From assembly GCA_900540455.1 (NCBI GenBank), contig UQGD01000003.1, positions 1 through 64,000 on the forward strand: DNA of 64,000 nucleotides, in the 5' to 3' direction. The DNA comes from an uncultured Faecalibacterium sp. (GTDB lineage: Bacteria > Bacillota > Clostridia > Oscillospirales > Ruminococcaceae). Made by a program: the position numbers and the translations under genes. Below, in pieces: positions 42,387 to 52,634 of this stretch. The first letter of the stretch is position 1. Each line of letters opens with the position of its first letter. The notes beneath the pieces are model-generated. The model was not told the DNA's origin. It made no database searches and saw only the letters and a list, made by a program, of their open reading frames with translations.

Positions 42387-42957
42387 AAAATTTCTGTTTG
42401 TCGTGTCCGGTCCGTCCGGCGTCGGCAAGGACAGTGTCGTAAAAAAGCTGCGTGATGCACATCCGGAGATCGCAAAGACCGTTTCCGCTACCACCCGCGC
42501 CCCCCGTCCCGGTGAGCAGGAAGGGGTGGATTATTACTACTGCACCCAGGAGAAGTTCCGTCAGCTGCTGGCGGAAGATCAGATCGTGGAGCACAACTAC
42601 TATAACCAGAACTACTATGGCACCCTGCGTTCCGAGGTGAACCGTCACCTGGAAGCGGGCCGCATGGTGGTGCTGGTCATCGACGTACACGGTGCGGCCA
42701 ACATCAAGCGGCTGTACCCTGGCGCCAACACCATTTTTCTGCTGCCGCCCTCCATTCAGGAGCTGGAGCAGCGCCTGCGCGGCCGCGGCACCGAGGATGA
42801 GGCCAGCGTGCAGCGCCGCCTGAACGAGGCAATGAACGAGCTGGCCCAGAAGGACCAGTTCGATCAGAACCTGGTGAACCATGACGTGGATGAATGTGCC
42901 GCCGGGCTGTATGCCATGATGCGCACCCTGGCTGGCCTGGACAGCAAGGAGCAGTAA
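42376..42957 (+). CDS. gmk: Guanylate kinase
   Basis: A 193-aa GMP kinase. P-loop SGPSGVGKD at residues 11-19, TTRAPRPGE with the GMP-binding site, and VDYYY/VIDVHGAANIK follow. The stop is directly followed by the priA start; rpoZ and coaBC, which stand between them in B. subtilis, are missing. Confidence 0.97.
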   Translation: MENEKFLFVVSGPSGVGKDSVVKKLRDAHPEIAKTVSATTRAPRPGEQEGVDYYYCTQEKFRQLLAEDQIVEHNYYNQNYYGTLRSEVNRHLEAGRMVVLVIDVHGAANIKRLYPGANTIFLLPPSIQELEQRLRGRGTEDEASVQRRLNEAMNELAQKDQFDQNLVNHDVDECAAGLYAMMRTLAGLDSKEQ

Positions 42958-45219
42958 ATGCCCAAAACGGTGGGGGTCGCGGTCAGCAATGCGACCTTTC
43001 ATTTCGATAAACTGTATACGTATGCGGTCTTGCCGGAGCAGCAGGATGCTGTGCGGCTGGGCAGCATGGTATTGGTCCCCTTTGGCCGGGGCAGCCGCGC
43101 CCGGATGGGGGTGGTGCTGGCCTGTGATGCGGAGCCGGAGAGTGCAAAACTCAAGTGCCTGTTTGACGTGGCACCCGCTTCCGCCTGCTTGACCCCGGAG
43201 CTGCTGGCTTTGGTGCATTTTTTGAAGGAACGCACCTTCTGCACCTATTACGAGGCGGTCAAGGCGGTGATCCCCTATGGGGCGCAGTATAAGCCTACGG
43301 TGGCGGCAGACGGTGTGACCCCGGTGCTGCAAAAACAGCTGGTCCGCCATACGGAAAATTCCTACCGTCTCACCGGCAGTCTGCCCCAAAAGCCTAAGCC
43401 TACCGCCAAACAGATGGCGGCGGTGACCCTGCTCAGCGGGGGCGAGCGTACCCTTACAGAGCTGGAAGAGAGGGGCGTGAGCCGGGCGGTACTGGACAAC
43501 CTGTGCGCCAAAGGCGTGCTGGAGTGCCGCAAGGTCAACCGCTCTTTGGACCTGTATGGGGACATCCCTTTGCAGAACCGGCCGCTGGTGCTGACGGCGG
43601 AGCAGCAGCTTGCTTATGAGGCGCTGCGCCCCTCTCTGGAGGACCATGACCCCCATGCGGCGCTGCTGTATGGAGTCACCGGCAGCGGAAAGACCCTGGT
43701 GTTTATCCAGCTGATCCAGCGCTGCCTGGAGCTGGGGCGCCGGGCTTTGGTCCTGGTGCCGGAGATCAGCCTTACCCCTCAGATGATCCTGCGGCTGAAA
43801 TCCCGCTTTGGCAGCCGGGTGGCGGTGCAGCATTCTGCGCTCAACCACACCGAACGGCTGCTGCAATGGCAGATGATCCAGGATGGCGGTGCAGATATCG
43901 TGGTGGGGACCCGCAGCGCAGTGTTTTCTCCGCTGGAAGATCTGGGCCTTATCATTATCGATGAGGAGCAGGAGCACACCTATCGCTCAGAGTCCGCCCC
44001 CCGGTACTCGGCCCATGAGGTGGCCCGCCGCCGGGCGGCCTCCAGCGGAGCGCTGCTGCTGCTGGCCAGTGCTACCCCCAGCACCGAGACTTTTTATGCA
44101 GCCCAGCAAGGGCGCATCCAGTTGGTGCGGCTGACCCAGCGTTATGGCGGCAATCCGCTGCCCCGTGTGCGGATGGTGGATATGCGGGCAGAGCTGGCCG
44201 GGGGCAACCCTCGGGAGATCAGCCTGGCACTGGAAGATGCGATCCGAAAAAACCTGGAGGAAGAAAAACAGACCATCCTGCTTTTGAACCGCCGGGGCTA
44301 CCAGACCGTCGCACAGTGCGAGGACTGCCGGGAGGTGCTGAAATGCAGCAAATGCAGCGTCCCGATGGTATACCACAAGGCCGCCCGCCGGCTGCTGTGC
44401 CACTATTGCGGCAGCCAGATGGAACCCCCGCCGCAGCGCTGCCCCGCCTGCGGCGGCAAGCTGCAATACCGGGGCTTCGGCACCCAAAAAGCGGAGGAGG
44501 AGCTGGCAGCGCTGTTCCCCCAGGCCCGTATCCTGCGCATGGATCAGGACTCCACTGCCGCGAAGGATGCCCACGAAAAATTGCTGGCCCGCTTTGCCCG
44601 ACATGAGTATGATATCATGGTGGGCACCCAGATGGTGGCAAAGGGGCTGGATTTTGAGGCGGTCACGCTGGTAGGGGTGCTGGGTGTGGATTCACTGCTG
44701 TTTGCCCAGGGGTTCCGCGCCTACGAGCGGGTGTTCAGCCTGATCACCCAGGTGGTGGGGCGCAGCGGCCGGGCTTCTGACCCTGGTTTTGCTCTGATCC
44801 AGACCACCGACCCCTCAAACCCGGTGCTGTCTTTGGCCGCTGCCCAGGACTACGACGCTTTTTTTGAACAGGAGATCGCCTACCGCCGTCTGGGGCTGTA
44901 TCCGCCTTTCTGTTCGGTGTGTGTAGTGGGCTTTGCCGGCGGACAGGAAGCGCAGGTGGGCGCCGCCGCCGCCCGGTTTGCCGTGCTGCTGGCAAAGCTG
45001 GCAGCGCAAAGGCCGGGGCTGCCCCTGCGGGTGCTGGGGCCGACCCCGGCGGGGATCTTGAAGATCAACGAGACTTATCGCTATAAACTGACCCTTAAGT
45101 GCCGCAATGATCGCGCGTTCCGGGACCTGATGCGGGCCGCACTGGCTGCATATGAGCAGGAAAAACTGCCTGCAAAGGCGACCGTGACCGTGGATCTGCA
45201 CGCAGATGGGGATATTTGA
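42958..45219 (+). CDS. priA: Primosomal protein N' (replication restart helicase)
   Basis: A 753-aa PriA. N-terminal 3'-binding domain; Walker A GVTGSGKT; DEEQEH (DExH box); the eight zinc cysteines CEDCREVLKCSKC and CHYCG...CPAC; helicase motif VVGRSGRA. It loads DnaB at stalled forks. ATG 42958 abuts the gmk stop. Confidence 0.96.
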   Translation: MPKTVGVAVSNATFHFDKLYTYAVLPEQQDAVRLGSMVLVPFGRGSRARMGVVLACDAEPESAKLKCLFDVAPASACLTPELLALVHFLKERTFCTYYEAVKAVIPYGAQYKPTVAADGVTPVLQKQLVRHTENSYRLTGSLPQKPKPTAKQMAAVTLLSGGERTLTELEERGVSRAVLDNLCAKGVLECRKVNRSLDLYGDIPLQNRPLVLTAEQQLAYEALRPSLEDHDPHAALLYGVTGSGKTLVFIQLIQRCLELGRRALVLVPEISLTPQMILRLKSRFGSRVAVQHSALNHTERLLQWQMIQDGGADIVVGTRSAVFSPLEDLGLIIIDEEQEHTYRSESAPRYSAHEVARRRAASSGALLLLASATPSTETFYAAQQGRIQLVRLTQRYGGNPLPRVRMVDMRAELAGGNPREISLALEDAIRKNLEEEKQTILLLNRRGYQTVAQCEDCREVLKCSKCSVPMVYHKAARRLLCHYCGSQMEPPPQRCPACGGKLQYRGFGTQKAEEELAALFPQARILRMDQDSTAAKDAHEKLLARFARHEYDIMVGTQMVAKGLDFEAVTLVGVLGVDSLLFAQGFRAYERVFSLITQVVGRSGRASDPGFALIQTTDPSNPVLSLAAAQDYDAFFEQEIAYRRLGLYPPFCSVCVVGFAGGQEAQVGAAAARFAVLLAKLAAQRPGLPLRVLGPTPAGILKINETYRYKLTLKCRNDRAFRDLMRAALAAYEQEKLPAKATVTVDLHADGDI

Positions 45220-45240
45220 ATTTTAGGAGGTAAAACTGCA

Positions 45241-45777
45241 ATGGCTATCCGTACTATCGTAAAAGAGGGCGATCCGATCCTGAACAAGGTCTGCCGCCCG
45301 GTAACTTCCTTTGATGACCGTCTGGCACAGCTGCTGGACGATATGCGGGAGACTATGATCCATGCCGACGGCGTGGGTCTGGCTGGCCCCCAGGTCGGTA
45401 TGCTGCGCCGCCTGTTCGTGGTGTGGGATACCACCGATGCACCGGAGGAGATCCCGGCAGATTACGAGTATAAGTTCATCGACTTTGTCAACCCCGAGAT
45501 CCTGGCTGTGTCCGAGGATGAGGAGACCGCTTACGAGGGCTGCCTGTCCTTCCCGGGACACAATGGCGCCGTGACCCGCCCTGCGGCGGTCAAGGTCCGC
45601 GCCCAGGACCGCAATGGCAACTGGTTTGAGCTGGAGGCCGACGGTCTGCTGGGCCGCTGCATCCAGCACGAGAACGACCACCTGGACGGTGTGACCATCA
45701 TGGAGTCCAGCGAGTTTTTCTATGAGGACACCGATGAGGGCCGTGCTGAGGCAGCCCAGGGGAAAGGGAAGCAGTAA
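45241..45777 (+). CDS. def: Peptide deformylase
   Basis: A 178-aa Def. Motif 1 GVGLAGPQVG (the usual second Ala is Gly), motif 2 EGCLSFPG with Cys, motif 3 QHENDHLDG (HExxH). Removes formyl groups from nascent proteins. AGGAGG start. Confidence 0.96.
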   Translation: MAIRTIVKEGDPILNKVCRPVTSFDDRLAQLLDDMRETMIHADGVGLAGPQVGMLRRLFVVWDTTDAPEEIPADYEYKFIDFVNPEILAVSEDEETAYEGCLSFPGHNGAVTRPAAVKVRAQDRNGNWFELEADGLLGRCIQHENDHLDGVTIMESSEFFYEDTDEGRAEAAQGKGKQ

Positions 45778-46695
45778 ATGAGAGTTTTGTTCATGGGCAC
45801 GCCGGATATCGCCGCCCAGTGCCTGGAGGCTCTGTATGCCGCTGGGCACGAGATCTGCGGCGTGTACACCCGGCGGGATAAGCCGGTGGGCCGTAAACAG
45901 GTGCTCACCGCTCCGCCGGTCAAGCAGGTGGCGCTGGCCCACGGTACTCCGGTCTTTCAGCCCCGCACCCTGCGGGGCGGCGCAGAGGACGATACGATCC
46001 GTGCTCTTGCGCCGGAGATCATCGTGGTGGTGGCCTATGGCTGCATCCTGCCTGCTTCGGTGCTGCAGATCCCGCCCCATGGCTGCATCAACCTGCACGT
46101 TTCGCTGCTGCCGAATTACCGGGGCAGCGCACCGGTGCAGTGGTCGGTGCTGAACGGAGATGCGGAGACCGGCGTTTCCATTATGCAGATGGACGAGGGG
46201 CTGGACACCGGCGCGGTGCTCAGCTGTGAAAAGATCGCCATCGACCCGGAAGAGACCAGCGGCGAGCTGTTTGACCGGGTGGCGGCTGTGGGTGCACGGG
46301 TGCTGTGCGAGACGCTGCCCGCCATTGCCCAGGGCAGCCTGCAGGCGGTTCCGCAGCAGGGGGAGCCCAGTTTGGCCCCCATGCTCACCAAAGAGATGGC
46401 ACAGTTCACGTTTGACCAGTCTGCTGCGCATATCCATAACTGGGTCCGCGGTATGAACCCCTGGCCGGTGGCCTGGTTTGCAGCCTCCAGCGGCAAAAAG
46501 GTCAAGGTGCTGTCCTGCCGTGTGGTCCCCAGTGCAGGGCAGGCCCCTGGTACGGTCCTGGCGGTAAAGCCGCTGACCGTTGCCTGTGCCGAGGGCGCTG
46601 TGGAGTTGCTGCGGGTGGTGCCGGAAGGCTCGAAGCCCATGGACGGCAGCGCCTTTGCGGCCGGTCTGCGGCTCAAAGCAGGGGAGGCGCTGTGA
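45778..46695 (+). CDS. fmt: Methionyl-tRNA formyltransferase
   Basis: A 305-aa Fmt. MGTPDIAAQCLEAL at residues 5-18, the catalytic NLHVSLLPNYRGSAP (Asn/His) and ISIMQMDEGLDTG-like VSIMQMDEGLDTGA. ATG abuts the def stop; def-fmt coupling is classical. Confidence 0.96.
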   Translation: MRVLFMGTPDIAAQCLEALYAAGHEICGVYTRRDKPVGRKQVLTAPPVKQVALAHGTPVFQPRTLRGGAEDDTIRALAPEIIVVVAYGCILPASVLQIPPHGCINLHVSLLPNYRGSAPVQWSVLNGDAETGVSIMQMDEGLDTGAVLSCEKIAIDPEETSGELFDRVAAVGARVLCETLPAIAQGSLQAVPQQGEPSLAPMLTKEMAQFTFDQSAAHIHNWVRGMNPWPVAWFAASSGKKVKVLSCRVVPSAGQAPGTVLAVKPLTVACAEGAVELLRVVPEGSKPMDGSAFAAGLRLKAGEAL

Positions 46696-48020
46696 TGGGT
46701 GCCAGTCCCCGAGCAGCGGCAGTGTCCGCATTGATCCGGCAGGAGCAGGACGGCTTCTCCAACCTGATCCTGGACGCAGAGCTTCGGCGCCAAAAACTGG
46801 ACGGCCGGGATAAAGCCTTTGCCAGCGCCATCTTCTATACCGTGCTGGAGCACCGTGGAACGCTGGATTATATCCTGGAACAGTTTCTGCCCAAAGGGCT
46901 TGCCCGGCTTGATCCGCCGGTGCGGGAGATCCTGCGCTCCGCTCTGGCCCAGGCCCGCTATATGCAGGTCCCAGTCTCCGCTGCGGTCAATGAGGCGGTC
47001 AAACTGACCCGGAGCTTCAAAAAATCCAGCGCATCCGGCCTTGTAAATGCCGTGCTGCGCCGTGCCTGCGCCTATGATCTGTCCGGCGCCAGCTTTGCAG
47101 ATGCCTGTGAGCAGCTGATGGTGCTGGGCTCTGCCGGGCGGGATGTGGCACAGGTGCTGCATACCTACTATCCGGACGAGGCGCTGGGCATCCTGACCCA
47201 GCCTGCTGATGGGGGCTTGACCAGCCTGCGGGCAAACCCGCTGAAAGCAACGCCGGAAAAACTCTGCACTTTGCTGGAAGAACTGGGCGTGCAGGATGTG
47301 CATCCCGGCTTTGTGGAGGGCAGCGTGTTGGCTCGTTTTGAGGGCAGCCCGGCGGATAAAGAGTTGTTCCGGCAGGGGTATTACCATGTAGAGGGCCAGG
47401 CCAGCCAGCTGGCGGCTCTGTGTGTGGAGGCCGCACCGGGCCAAACGGTGCTGGACCTCTGTGCTGCCCCAGGCGGCAAAACTCTGCTGCTGGCCGAGCA
47501 GATGCAGGACACCGGCCGGCTGGTAAGCTGCGATGTCACCGAGAATCGGGTGGGACTTATCCGCACCGCTGTGCAGCGCATGGGGTTTGCCTGCGTGGAG
47601 ACCCGCTGCAACGATGCCGCCCACCCCGCACCGGACCTGCCGATGGCAGACTGCATCCTGACCGATGTGCCGTGCAGCGGGCTGGGGATCCTGGCCAAAA
47701 AGCCGGATATCCGCTATAAAGCGCTGGACAAGGCACGCTATGCCCAGCTGCTGGCCACCCAGGCATCGATCCTGGATGCCGCCGCAGGGCTTTTGAAGCC
47801 GGGGGGACGTCTGGTCTACTCCACCTGTACGATCCATCCGGCGGAGAATCAGCAGCAGATCCAGGCTTTCCTGCAGCGGCATCCGGAGTTTACGCTGGCA
47901 TCGCCGTCGCCGGCAATGCCGCAGGGGATGCGCTGCACACCGTATGGCATGCTTTCGATCCCCACGGAGACCGGCATGGACGGCTTTTTCATCTGCGCAA
48001 TGCAGAAAAGCCCCTGCTGA
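46695..48020 (+). CDS. rsmB: 16S rRNA (cytosine967-C5)-methyltransferase
   Basis: A 441-aa RsmB/Sun. N-terminal NusB-like domain (about 1-130), then the SAM fold DLCAAPGGKTLLLAEQM, VPCSGLGIL with the Cys of motif IV and STCTIHPAENQ with the catalytic Cys. TGATG overlap with fmt. Confidence 0.95.
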   Translation: MGASPRAAAVSALIRQEQDGFSNLILDAELRRQKLDGRDKAFASAIFYTVLEHRGTLDYILEQFLPKGLARLDPPVREILRSALAQARYMQVPVSAAVNEAVKLTRSFKKSSASGLVNAVLRRACAYDLSGASFADACEQLMVLGSAGRDVAQVLHTYYPDEALGILTQPADGGLTSLRANPLKATPEKLCTLLEELGVQDVHPGFVEGSVLARFEGSPADKELFRQGYYHVEGQASQLAALCVEAAPGQTVLDLCAAPGGKTLLLAEQMQDTGRLVSCDVTENRVGLIRTAVQRMGFACVETRCNDAAHPAPDLPMADCILTDVPCSGLGILAKKPDIRYKALDKARYAQLLATQASILDAAAGLLKPGGRLVYSTCTIHPAENQQQIQAFLQRHPEFTLASPSPAMPQGMRCTPYGMLSIPTETGMDGFFICAMQKSPC

Positions 48021-48055
48021 CCCTGGGGTTCTGATGATAGATTGAGGAGAACGCT

Positions 48056-49096
48056 ATGGAACAAAAACGCTGCATATCCTCCCTGACGCTGGAGGAGCTG
48101 GGCGCAGTGCTCAAGGAGCTGGGACAGCCCGCTTTCCGGGCAAAGCAGATCTTCCACTGGCTGCACCAAAAGCTGGTGACGGATTTTTCTGCGATGACGG
48201 ACCAGCCCAAAGCCCTGCTGGAAAAGCTGGGGCAGGCTTATTATATCGCCGCCCCCCAGATCCAGCGCCGCCAGGAAGCCAAGGATGGTACGGTCAAGTA
48301 CCTCCTGCGCATGGCGGACGGCAACTGCATCGAAACGGTGGTCATGCGCTACCACTATGGCAATACGGTCTGCGTATCCACCCAGGTGGGCTGCCGGATG
48401 GGCTGCCGCTTCTGTGCATCCACCCAGGCGGGCCGGGTGCGCGACCTGGAGGCGGGAGAGATCTGCTCCGAGATCTATACAGCGCAGCGGGATATCGGGG
48501 AGCGCATCTCCCATATCGTGCTGATGGGCATTGGCGAGCCGCTGGATAACTTTGACCAGGTGCTGAAATTCCTGCATCTGATCTCCTCCCCGGAGGGGGT
48601 CAATATCGGGATGCGGAATATCAGCCTGTCCACCTGTGGCCTGGTGCCGGGGATCGACCGGCTGGCGCAGCATAAATTGCAGCTTACCTTGTCGGTATCC
48701 CTGCATGCGCCCAACGACCAGATCCGCAGCGGCATGATGCCGGTGAACAACGCCTACCCGGTGGACCAGCTCATCAAGGCAGTGCGCCGCTATCAGGACA
48801 CCACCGGCCGCCGGGTCAGCTTTGAATATTCCATGGTCCGGGGCGTCAATGATTCGGATGAATGTGCAAAACAGCTGGCAGACCTGATCCGGGGCATGGG
48901 TGCCCACGTAAACCTGATCCCCATCAACCCGGTGGACGGCAGCCCCTATTCCGCCACCGATGCAGCCAATGTGCGCCGTTTTCAGCACAAGTTGGAGACC
49001 TTGGGGGTCAACGCCACCGTCCGCCGCCGTCTGGGCAGTGAGATCAGCGCCGCTTGCGGCCAGCTCCGCCGGGACGAGATGACGGGAAAGGCATAA
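48056..49096 (+). CDS. rlmN: Dual-specificity 23S rRNA/tRNA adenine-C2 methyltransferase
   Basis: A 346-aa radical SAM RlmN. CxxxCxxC in GCRMGCRFCAST; the methyl-carrying Cys pair includes STCGLVPG and the C-terminal CGQLRRD (Cys near 339). Methylates A2503 of 23S rRNA by family. GAGGAGA start. Confidence 0.96.
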   Translation: MEQKRCISSLTLEELGAVLKELGQPAFRAKQIFHWLHQKLVTDFSAMTDQPKALLEKLGQAYYIAAPQIQRRQEAKDGTVKYLLRMADGNCIETVVMRYHYGNTVCVSTQVGCRMGCRFCASTQAGRVRDLEAGEICSEIYTAQRDIGERISHIVLMGIGEPLDNFDQVLKFLHLISSPEGVNIGMRNISLSTCGLVPGIDRLAQHKLQLTLSVSLHAPNDQIRSGMMPVNNAYPVDQLIKAVRRYQDTTGRRVSFEYSMVRGVNDSDECAKQLADLIRGMGAHVNLIPINPVDGSPYSATDAANVRRFQHKLETLGVNATVRRRLGSEISAACGQLRRDEMTGKA

Positions 49097-49117
49097 AAGG
49101 GAGGCAGAAAACAGCCT

Positions 49118-49879
49118 ATGAAACTTGCAGGAAAAACCGATGTAGGCCGGGTGCGCCAGGATAACCAGGATGATTTCCGCGCAGGGGAACTGCCCGGCGG
49201 CGGAGCCTGGGGCCTGGTGTGCGATGGCATGGGCGGTGCCCGGGGCGGCCGGGAGGCCTCCCATGGCGCCTGCGATATGATCGAGCGCAGCTTTCAGCAG
49301 CAGTACAGTCAGTGTATGCCCGGAGAGGAGGAGGCGTTTCTCCGCCGGGCAATGGTGGAGGCCAACCGCCAGGTGTTCCAGCGTGCATCGCAGGAGGAAG
49401 CGCTGGCCGGTATGGGCACCACCGCAGTCTGTGCCTTGGTGCGGGGCGGCCGTGCATTCCTTTGCCATGCAGGGGACTCCCGGGCGTATCTGTACCGGGA
49501 GGGCAGGCTGACCCAGCTGACCCATGACCATTCCTATGTGCAGGAGCTGGTGGACTGCGGCACCATCACCCCGGAGGAGGCAGAGCATCACCCCCAAAAG
49601 AACATCATCACCCGGGCACTTGGGGTGGATTACCGCCTGGATCCGGACACAACGTCCCTGACGCTCCATCCGGGGGATCGGCTGCTGCTGTGCTCCGATG
49701 GGCTGACCAACCTTGTGCCGCAGCCTGCGCTGGAAAAGTTGCTGGCGGGCCGTCAGATCTTTTATGAACTGCCGGATCGCCTGATCGAAGCGGCAAATGC
49801 CGCCGGCGGCACGGACAATATCACCGCGCTGCTGATGGATACAGAGCCGATGGAGGATGCCTATGGATCTGATCGGTAA
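49118..49879 (+). CDS. prpC: PP2C-type protein phosphatase (PrpC/Stp)
   Basis: A 253-aa PPM phosphatase. Metal motifs VRQDNQDDF, GLVCDGMGG, HAGDSRAYLYR and GTDNITALL are intact. Opposes the PrkC kinase. GGGAGG site. The 3' end overlaps prkC by 17 nt. Confidence 0.95.
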   Translation: MKLAGKTDVGRVRQDNQDDFRAGELPGGGAWGLVCDGMGGARGGREASHGACDMIERSFQQQYSQCMPGEEEAFLRRAMVEANRQVFQRASQEEALAGMGTTAVCALVRGGRAFLCHAGDSRAYLYREGRLTQLTHDHSYVQELVDCGTITPEEAEHHPQKNIITRALGVDYRLDPDTTSLTLHPGDRLLLCSDGLTNLVPQPALEKLLAGRQIFYELPDRLIEAANAAGGTDNITALLMDTEPMEDAYGSDR

Positions 49880-51728
49880 AACACTGGATGGACTGTACCA
49901 GGTGCAGGAGATGATCGGCACCGGCGGTATGGCCAATGTCTATAAAGCAGTGGCAGTGGCTCCCGGCGGCCCGGTGCCCCAGGGTACCGTCGTAGCGGTC
50001 AAGGTGCTGCGCTCGGAGCTGATGCACGACCCGGATCTGGTGCGCCGGTTCCAGAACGAGTCCAAGGCTATTTCGCTTTTGAATCACCCCAATATCGTAA
50101 AAGTGTACGATGTATCGGTCACAGACCAGCTGCAGTACATCGTAATGGAATATGTGGACGGCATGACCCTGCGCCAGTACCTGAACCAGCGCGGGGGCAA
50201 ACTGACCAGCCGGGAGACGGTGCATTTCATCTCCCAGATCCTCAAGGCGCTGGAGCATGCCCACCGCAACGGCATCGTCCACCGGGACATCAAGCCCCAG
50301 AATATCATGCTGCTGGATAATGGCCAGCTGCGGATGATGGACTTTGGCATTGCACGCATCTCCCGGGCCGAAAACCAGCTCAATGGCGGCAAAGCGATGG
50401 GCAGTGTACACTACATCAGCCCGGAGCAGGCGAAAGGAGAGGAGACCGACTGCACCAGCGACCTGTATTCGGTGGGCGTGATGATGTACGAGATGCTCTC
50501 CGGTCAGCTGCCCTTTGACGCAAAGGATGCGGTGGATGTGGCCTTGCAGCAGATCTCTGAGAAGCCGCGCTCCCTGCGGGAGATCGCTCCGCAGACCCCG
50601 CTGGGCCTGGTGGAGATCACCGAGCGGGCTATGGCCAAAAATCCGGTCAACCGCTATGCCAATGCAGGGGAGATGCTGGACGCATTGGACCGCTATGTCC
50701 ATGACCCGTCCATCACCTTCCATTATGTTTATCAGCCAGAACAGGCTCCTGCAAAGGAGGTACAAAAGCCCATGGAACAAAAAAGAGACCGCCGCCAGCC
50801 GGATACCAGCTCGGCCCGCCGGCAGAAAAAGCCCGCTAAAAAGCGTCGCTCTGTTTTTCTGCCCGTGCTGCTGGGCATTACAGTGGCCTTTGCCCTGGCC
50901 TGCGGCGCCATGTGCTGGAGCATCCTGCAGGACTCCAGCAACCTGATGAACGAAAAGACCGATGTTACCCTGGGCGACTACCTGGGGATGACCCGGGACG
51001 AGGTGAATGCCCAGCCCCAGGTCACCAGCGGACAGATCCTCATCCAGTGGGAAGAGGAGTATAACAACGACTATGCAGCGGGCTACGTCTATCGCCAGTC
51101 GCCGGTGTCCGGCCGTACCGTGCGGGAGGGGCAGACCATCACCCTGACGGTCAGCCTTGGCACAAAATATATCACGGTGCCGGACCTTGCCAACTATCTG
51201 CAGACCGATGCAGAGCGTCTGCTGCGGGAGCAGGGCGTCTCGGTGCTGGTCACCCAGGCAGTGGAGCCTTCGGTAGCCACGGGGTCGGTCATCCGCACCG
51301 AGCCTGCAGCGGGCAGCCAGGTGGCAGCGGGCACGACAGTCATTGTGTATGTCAGCCGTCCGCAGGTAAATACCAGCACCCGTGTACCTGCCCTGGAGGG
51401 CATGGATGTCAACGATGCCCGCACCCTGCTGGTGCAGAACCGCCTGGGCCTGGGCAGCCAGACCGAACAGTACAGCGATACGCCTCCGGGCACCGTGCTC
51501 AGCCAGAGCCCGGAAGCCGGCGCATCGGTAAAGCTGAACAGCCGGATCAATGTGGTGGTCAGTGCCGGGCCGGAGCCTGCACCGGAACCGGAAGTCCCCA
51601 CTACGCCGGAGGATTGGTGGAGCGGTCTGTTCGGCGGCGGGGCATCTTCCTCCCCGGCAGAGTCTGAAAGCGAACAGCCGTCCAGTACCCCCAGTCTCAG
51701 CGACTGGTGGGCTTCGCTGGTAGGCTGA
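49863..51728 (+). CDS. prkC: Ser/Thr protein kinase with PASTA domains
   Basis: A 621-aa receptor kinase. Kinase domain at residues 1-270 (GTGGMANVYKA, HRDIKPQNIML, DFGIA), a juxtamembrane basic stretch, one transmembrane helix (about 335-360, VLLGITVAFALACGAMC), three PASTA-like repeats outside, and a Pro/Ser tail. Binds muropeptides and controls wall growth and, in sporeformers, germination. ATG 49863 lies 6 nt after GGAGG; a preceding ATG overlaps the site. Confidence 0.95.
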   Translation: MDLIGKTLDGLYQVQEMIGTGGMANVYKAVAVAPGGPVPQGTVVAVKVLRSELMHDPDLVRRFQNESKAISLLNHPNIVKVYDVSVTDQLQYIVMEYVDGMTLRQYLNQRGGKLTSRETVHFISQILKALEHAHRNGIVHRDIKPQNIMLLDNGQLRMMDFGIARISRAENQLNGGKAMGSVHYISPEQAKGEETDCTSDLYSVGVMMYEMLSGQLPFDAKDAVDVALQQISEKPRSLREIAPQTPLGLVEITERAMAKNPVNRYANAGEMLDALDRYVHDPSITFHYVYQPEQAPAKEVQKPMEQKRDRRQPDTSSARRQKKPAKKRRSVFLPVLLGITVAFALACGAMCWSILQDSSNLMNEKTDVTLGDYLGMTRDEVNAQPQVTSGQILIQWEEEYNNDYAAGYVYRQSPVSGRTVREGQTITLTVSLGTKYITVPDLANYLQTDAERLLREQGVSVLVTQAVEPSVATGSVIRTEPAAGSQVAAGTTVIVYVSRPQVNTSTRVPALEGMDVNDARTLLVQNRLGLGSQTEQYSDTPPGTVLSQSPEAGASVKLNSRINVVVSAGPEPAPEPEVPTTPEDWWSGLFGGGASSSPAESESEQPSSTPSLSDWWASLVG

Positions 51729-51741
51729 CAGGGGGAACAGC

Positions 51742-52623
51742 ATGAACGGATATATCCTCAAGGGCATCGGCGGCTTTTACTACGTCCGCACGCCGGATGG
51801 CGTGGTGGAATGTAAGCCCCGGGGCCTGTTCCGCAAGCAGAAGATCACCCCTGTGGCGGGAGATGAAGTGACGTTGGAGATGGAGAATGGCGCAGCGGTG
51901 ATCGCTGCCATTGCTCCGCGAAAAAATGTCTTTGTCCGTCCGCCGGTGGCAAACCTGGATGTGCTGTTCCTGGTGGCCAGCACGACCCAGCCCACCCCCA
52001 GTACGCTGGTGCTGGATAAGCTGTCCGCCATCGCAGTGGATAAGGGGGTGCAGCCGGTGATCGTCTGCACCAAGGGCGATCTGTCCGAGACTGCCTTTTT
52101 GCAGCAGGCCTACGCACATTCGACGCTGCCGGTGATCTGTGTGGACTATGCCACCGGCGCAGGGCTGGAGGAACTGAAAACCTGGATCAGCGGGCGTCTG
52201 TGCGCCTTTTGCGGCAACTCGGGCGTGGGCAAGTCTACTTTGCTGAACGCCCTTGTGCCGGAGCTGGCGCAGCAGACGGGCGAGATCAGCCAAAAATTAG
52301 GCCGTGGCCGCCATACCACCCGGGAAGTGACCATCTTTGAGGCCTTTGGAGGCCGCATTGCAGACACGCCGGGCTTTGCCAGCCTGGAGGCTGGCCGGGC
52401 TGGCTTTATCCCGAAGGAAAATCTGGAGCAGGTGTTTCCGGAGTTTGGGCCATACTTGGGCAAGTGCCAGTTTACAGGCTGCTCTCACCGCAGCGAAAAA
52501 GGCTGTGCGGTCCGGGCTGCTGTGGAGGCAGGGGAACTTTCCCCCAGCCGGTACGCCAGTTACTGCGCTATGTATGATGAGGTCAAGGACGTCAAAGACT
52601 GGCAGCGCAGACCAATGATGTAA
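51742..52623 (+). CDS. rsgA: Ribosome small-subunit GTPase
   Basis: A 293-aa intact RsgA with circular G motifs: N-terminal OB fold, G4 TKGD, G1 GNSGVGKST, DTPG, and the zinc finger CQFTGCSH...C. Aids 30S maturation. The gene is complete, unlike the remnant at 22162. It is 13 nt after prkC. Confidence 0.96.
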   Translation: MNGYILKGIGGFYYVRTPDGVVECKPRGLFRKQKITPVAGDEVTLEMENGAAVIAAIAPRKNVFVRPPVANLDVLFLVASTTQPTPSTLVLDKLSAIAVDKGVQPVIVCTKGDLSETAFLQQAYAHSTLPVICVDYATGAGLEELKTWISGRLCAFCGNSGVGKSTLLNALVPELAQQTGEISQKLGRGRHTTREVTIFEAFGGRIADTPGFASLEAGRAGFIPKENLEQVFPEFGPYLGKCQFTGCSHRSEKGCAVRAAVEAGELSPSRYASYCAMYDEVKDVKDWQRRPMM

Positions 52624-52634
52624 GGAGGAAAAGG

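Noticed and set aside
47849..49936. A 695-codon minus-strand frame
   Set aside because: Antisense to rlmN and prpC; not protein-like.
49821..51767. A 648-codon minus-strand frame
   Set aside because: Antisense to prkC.
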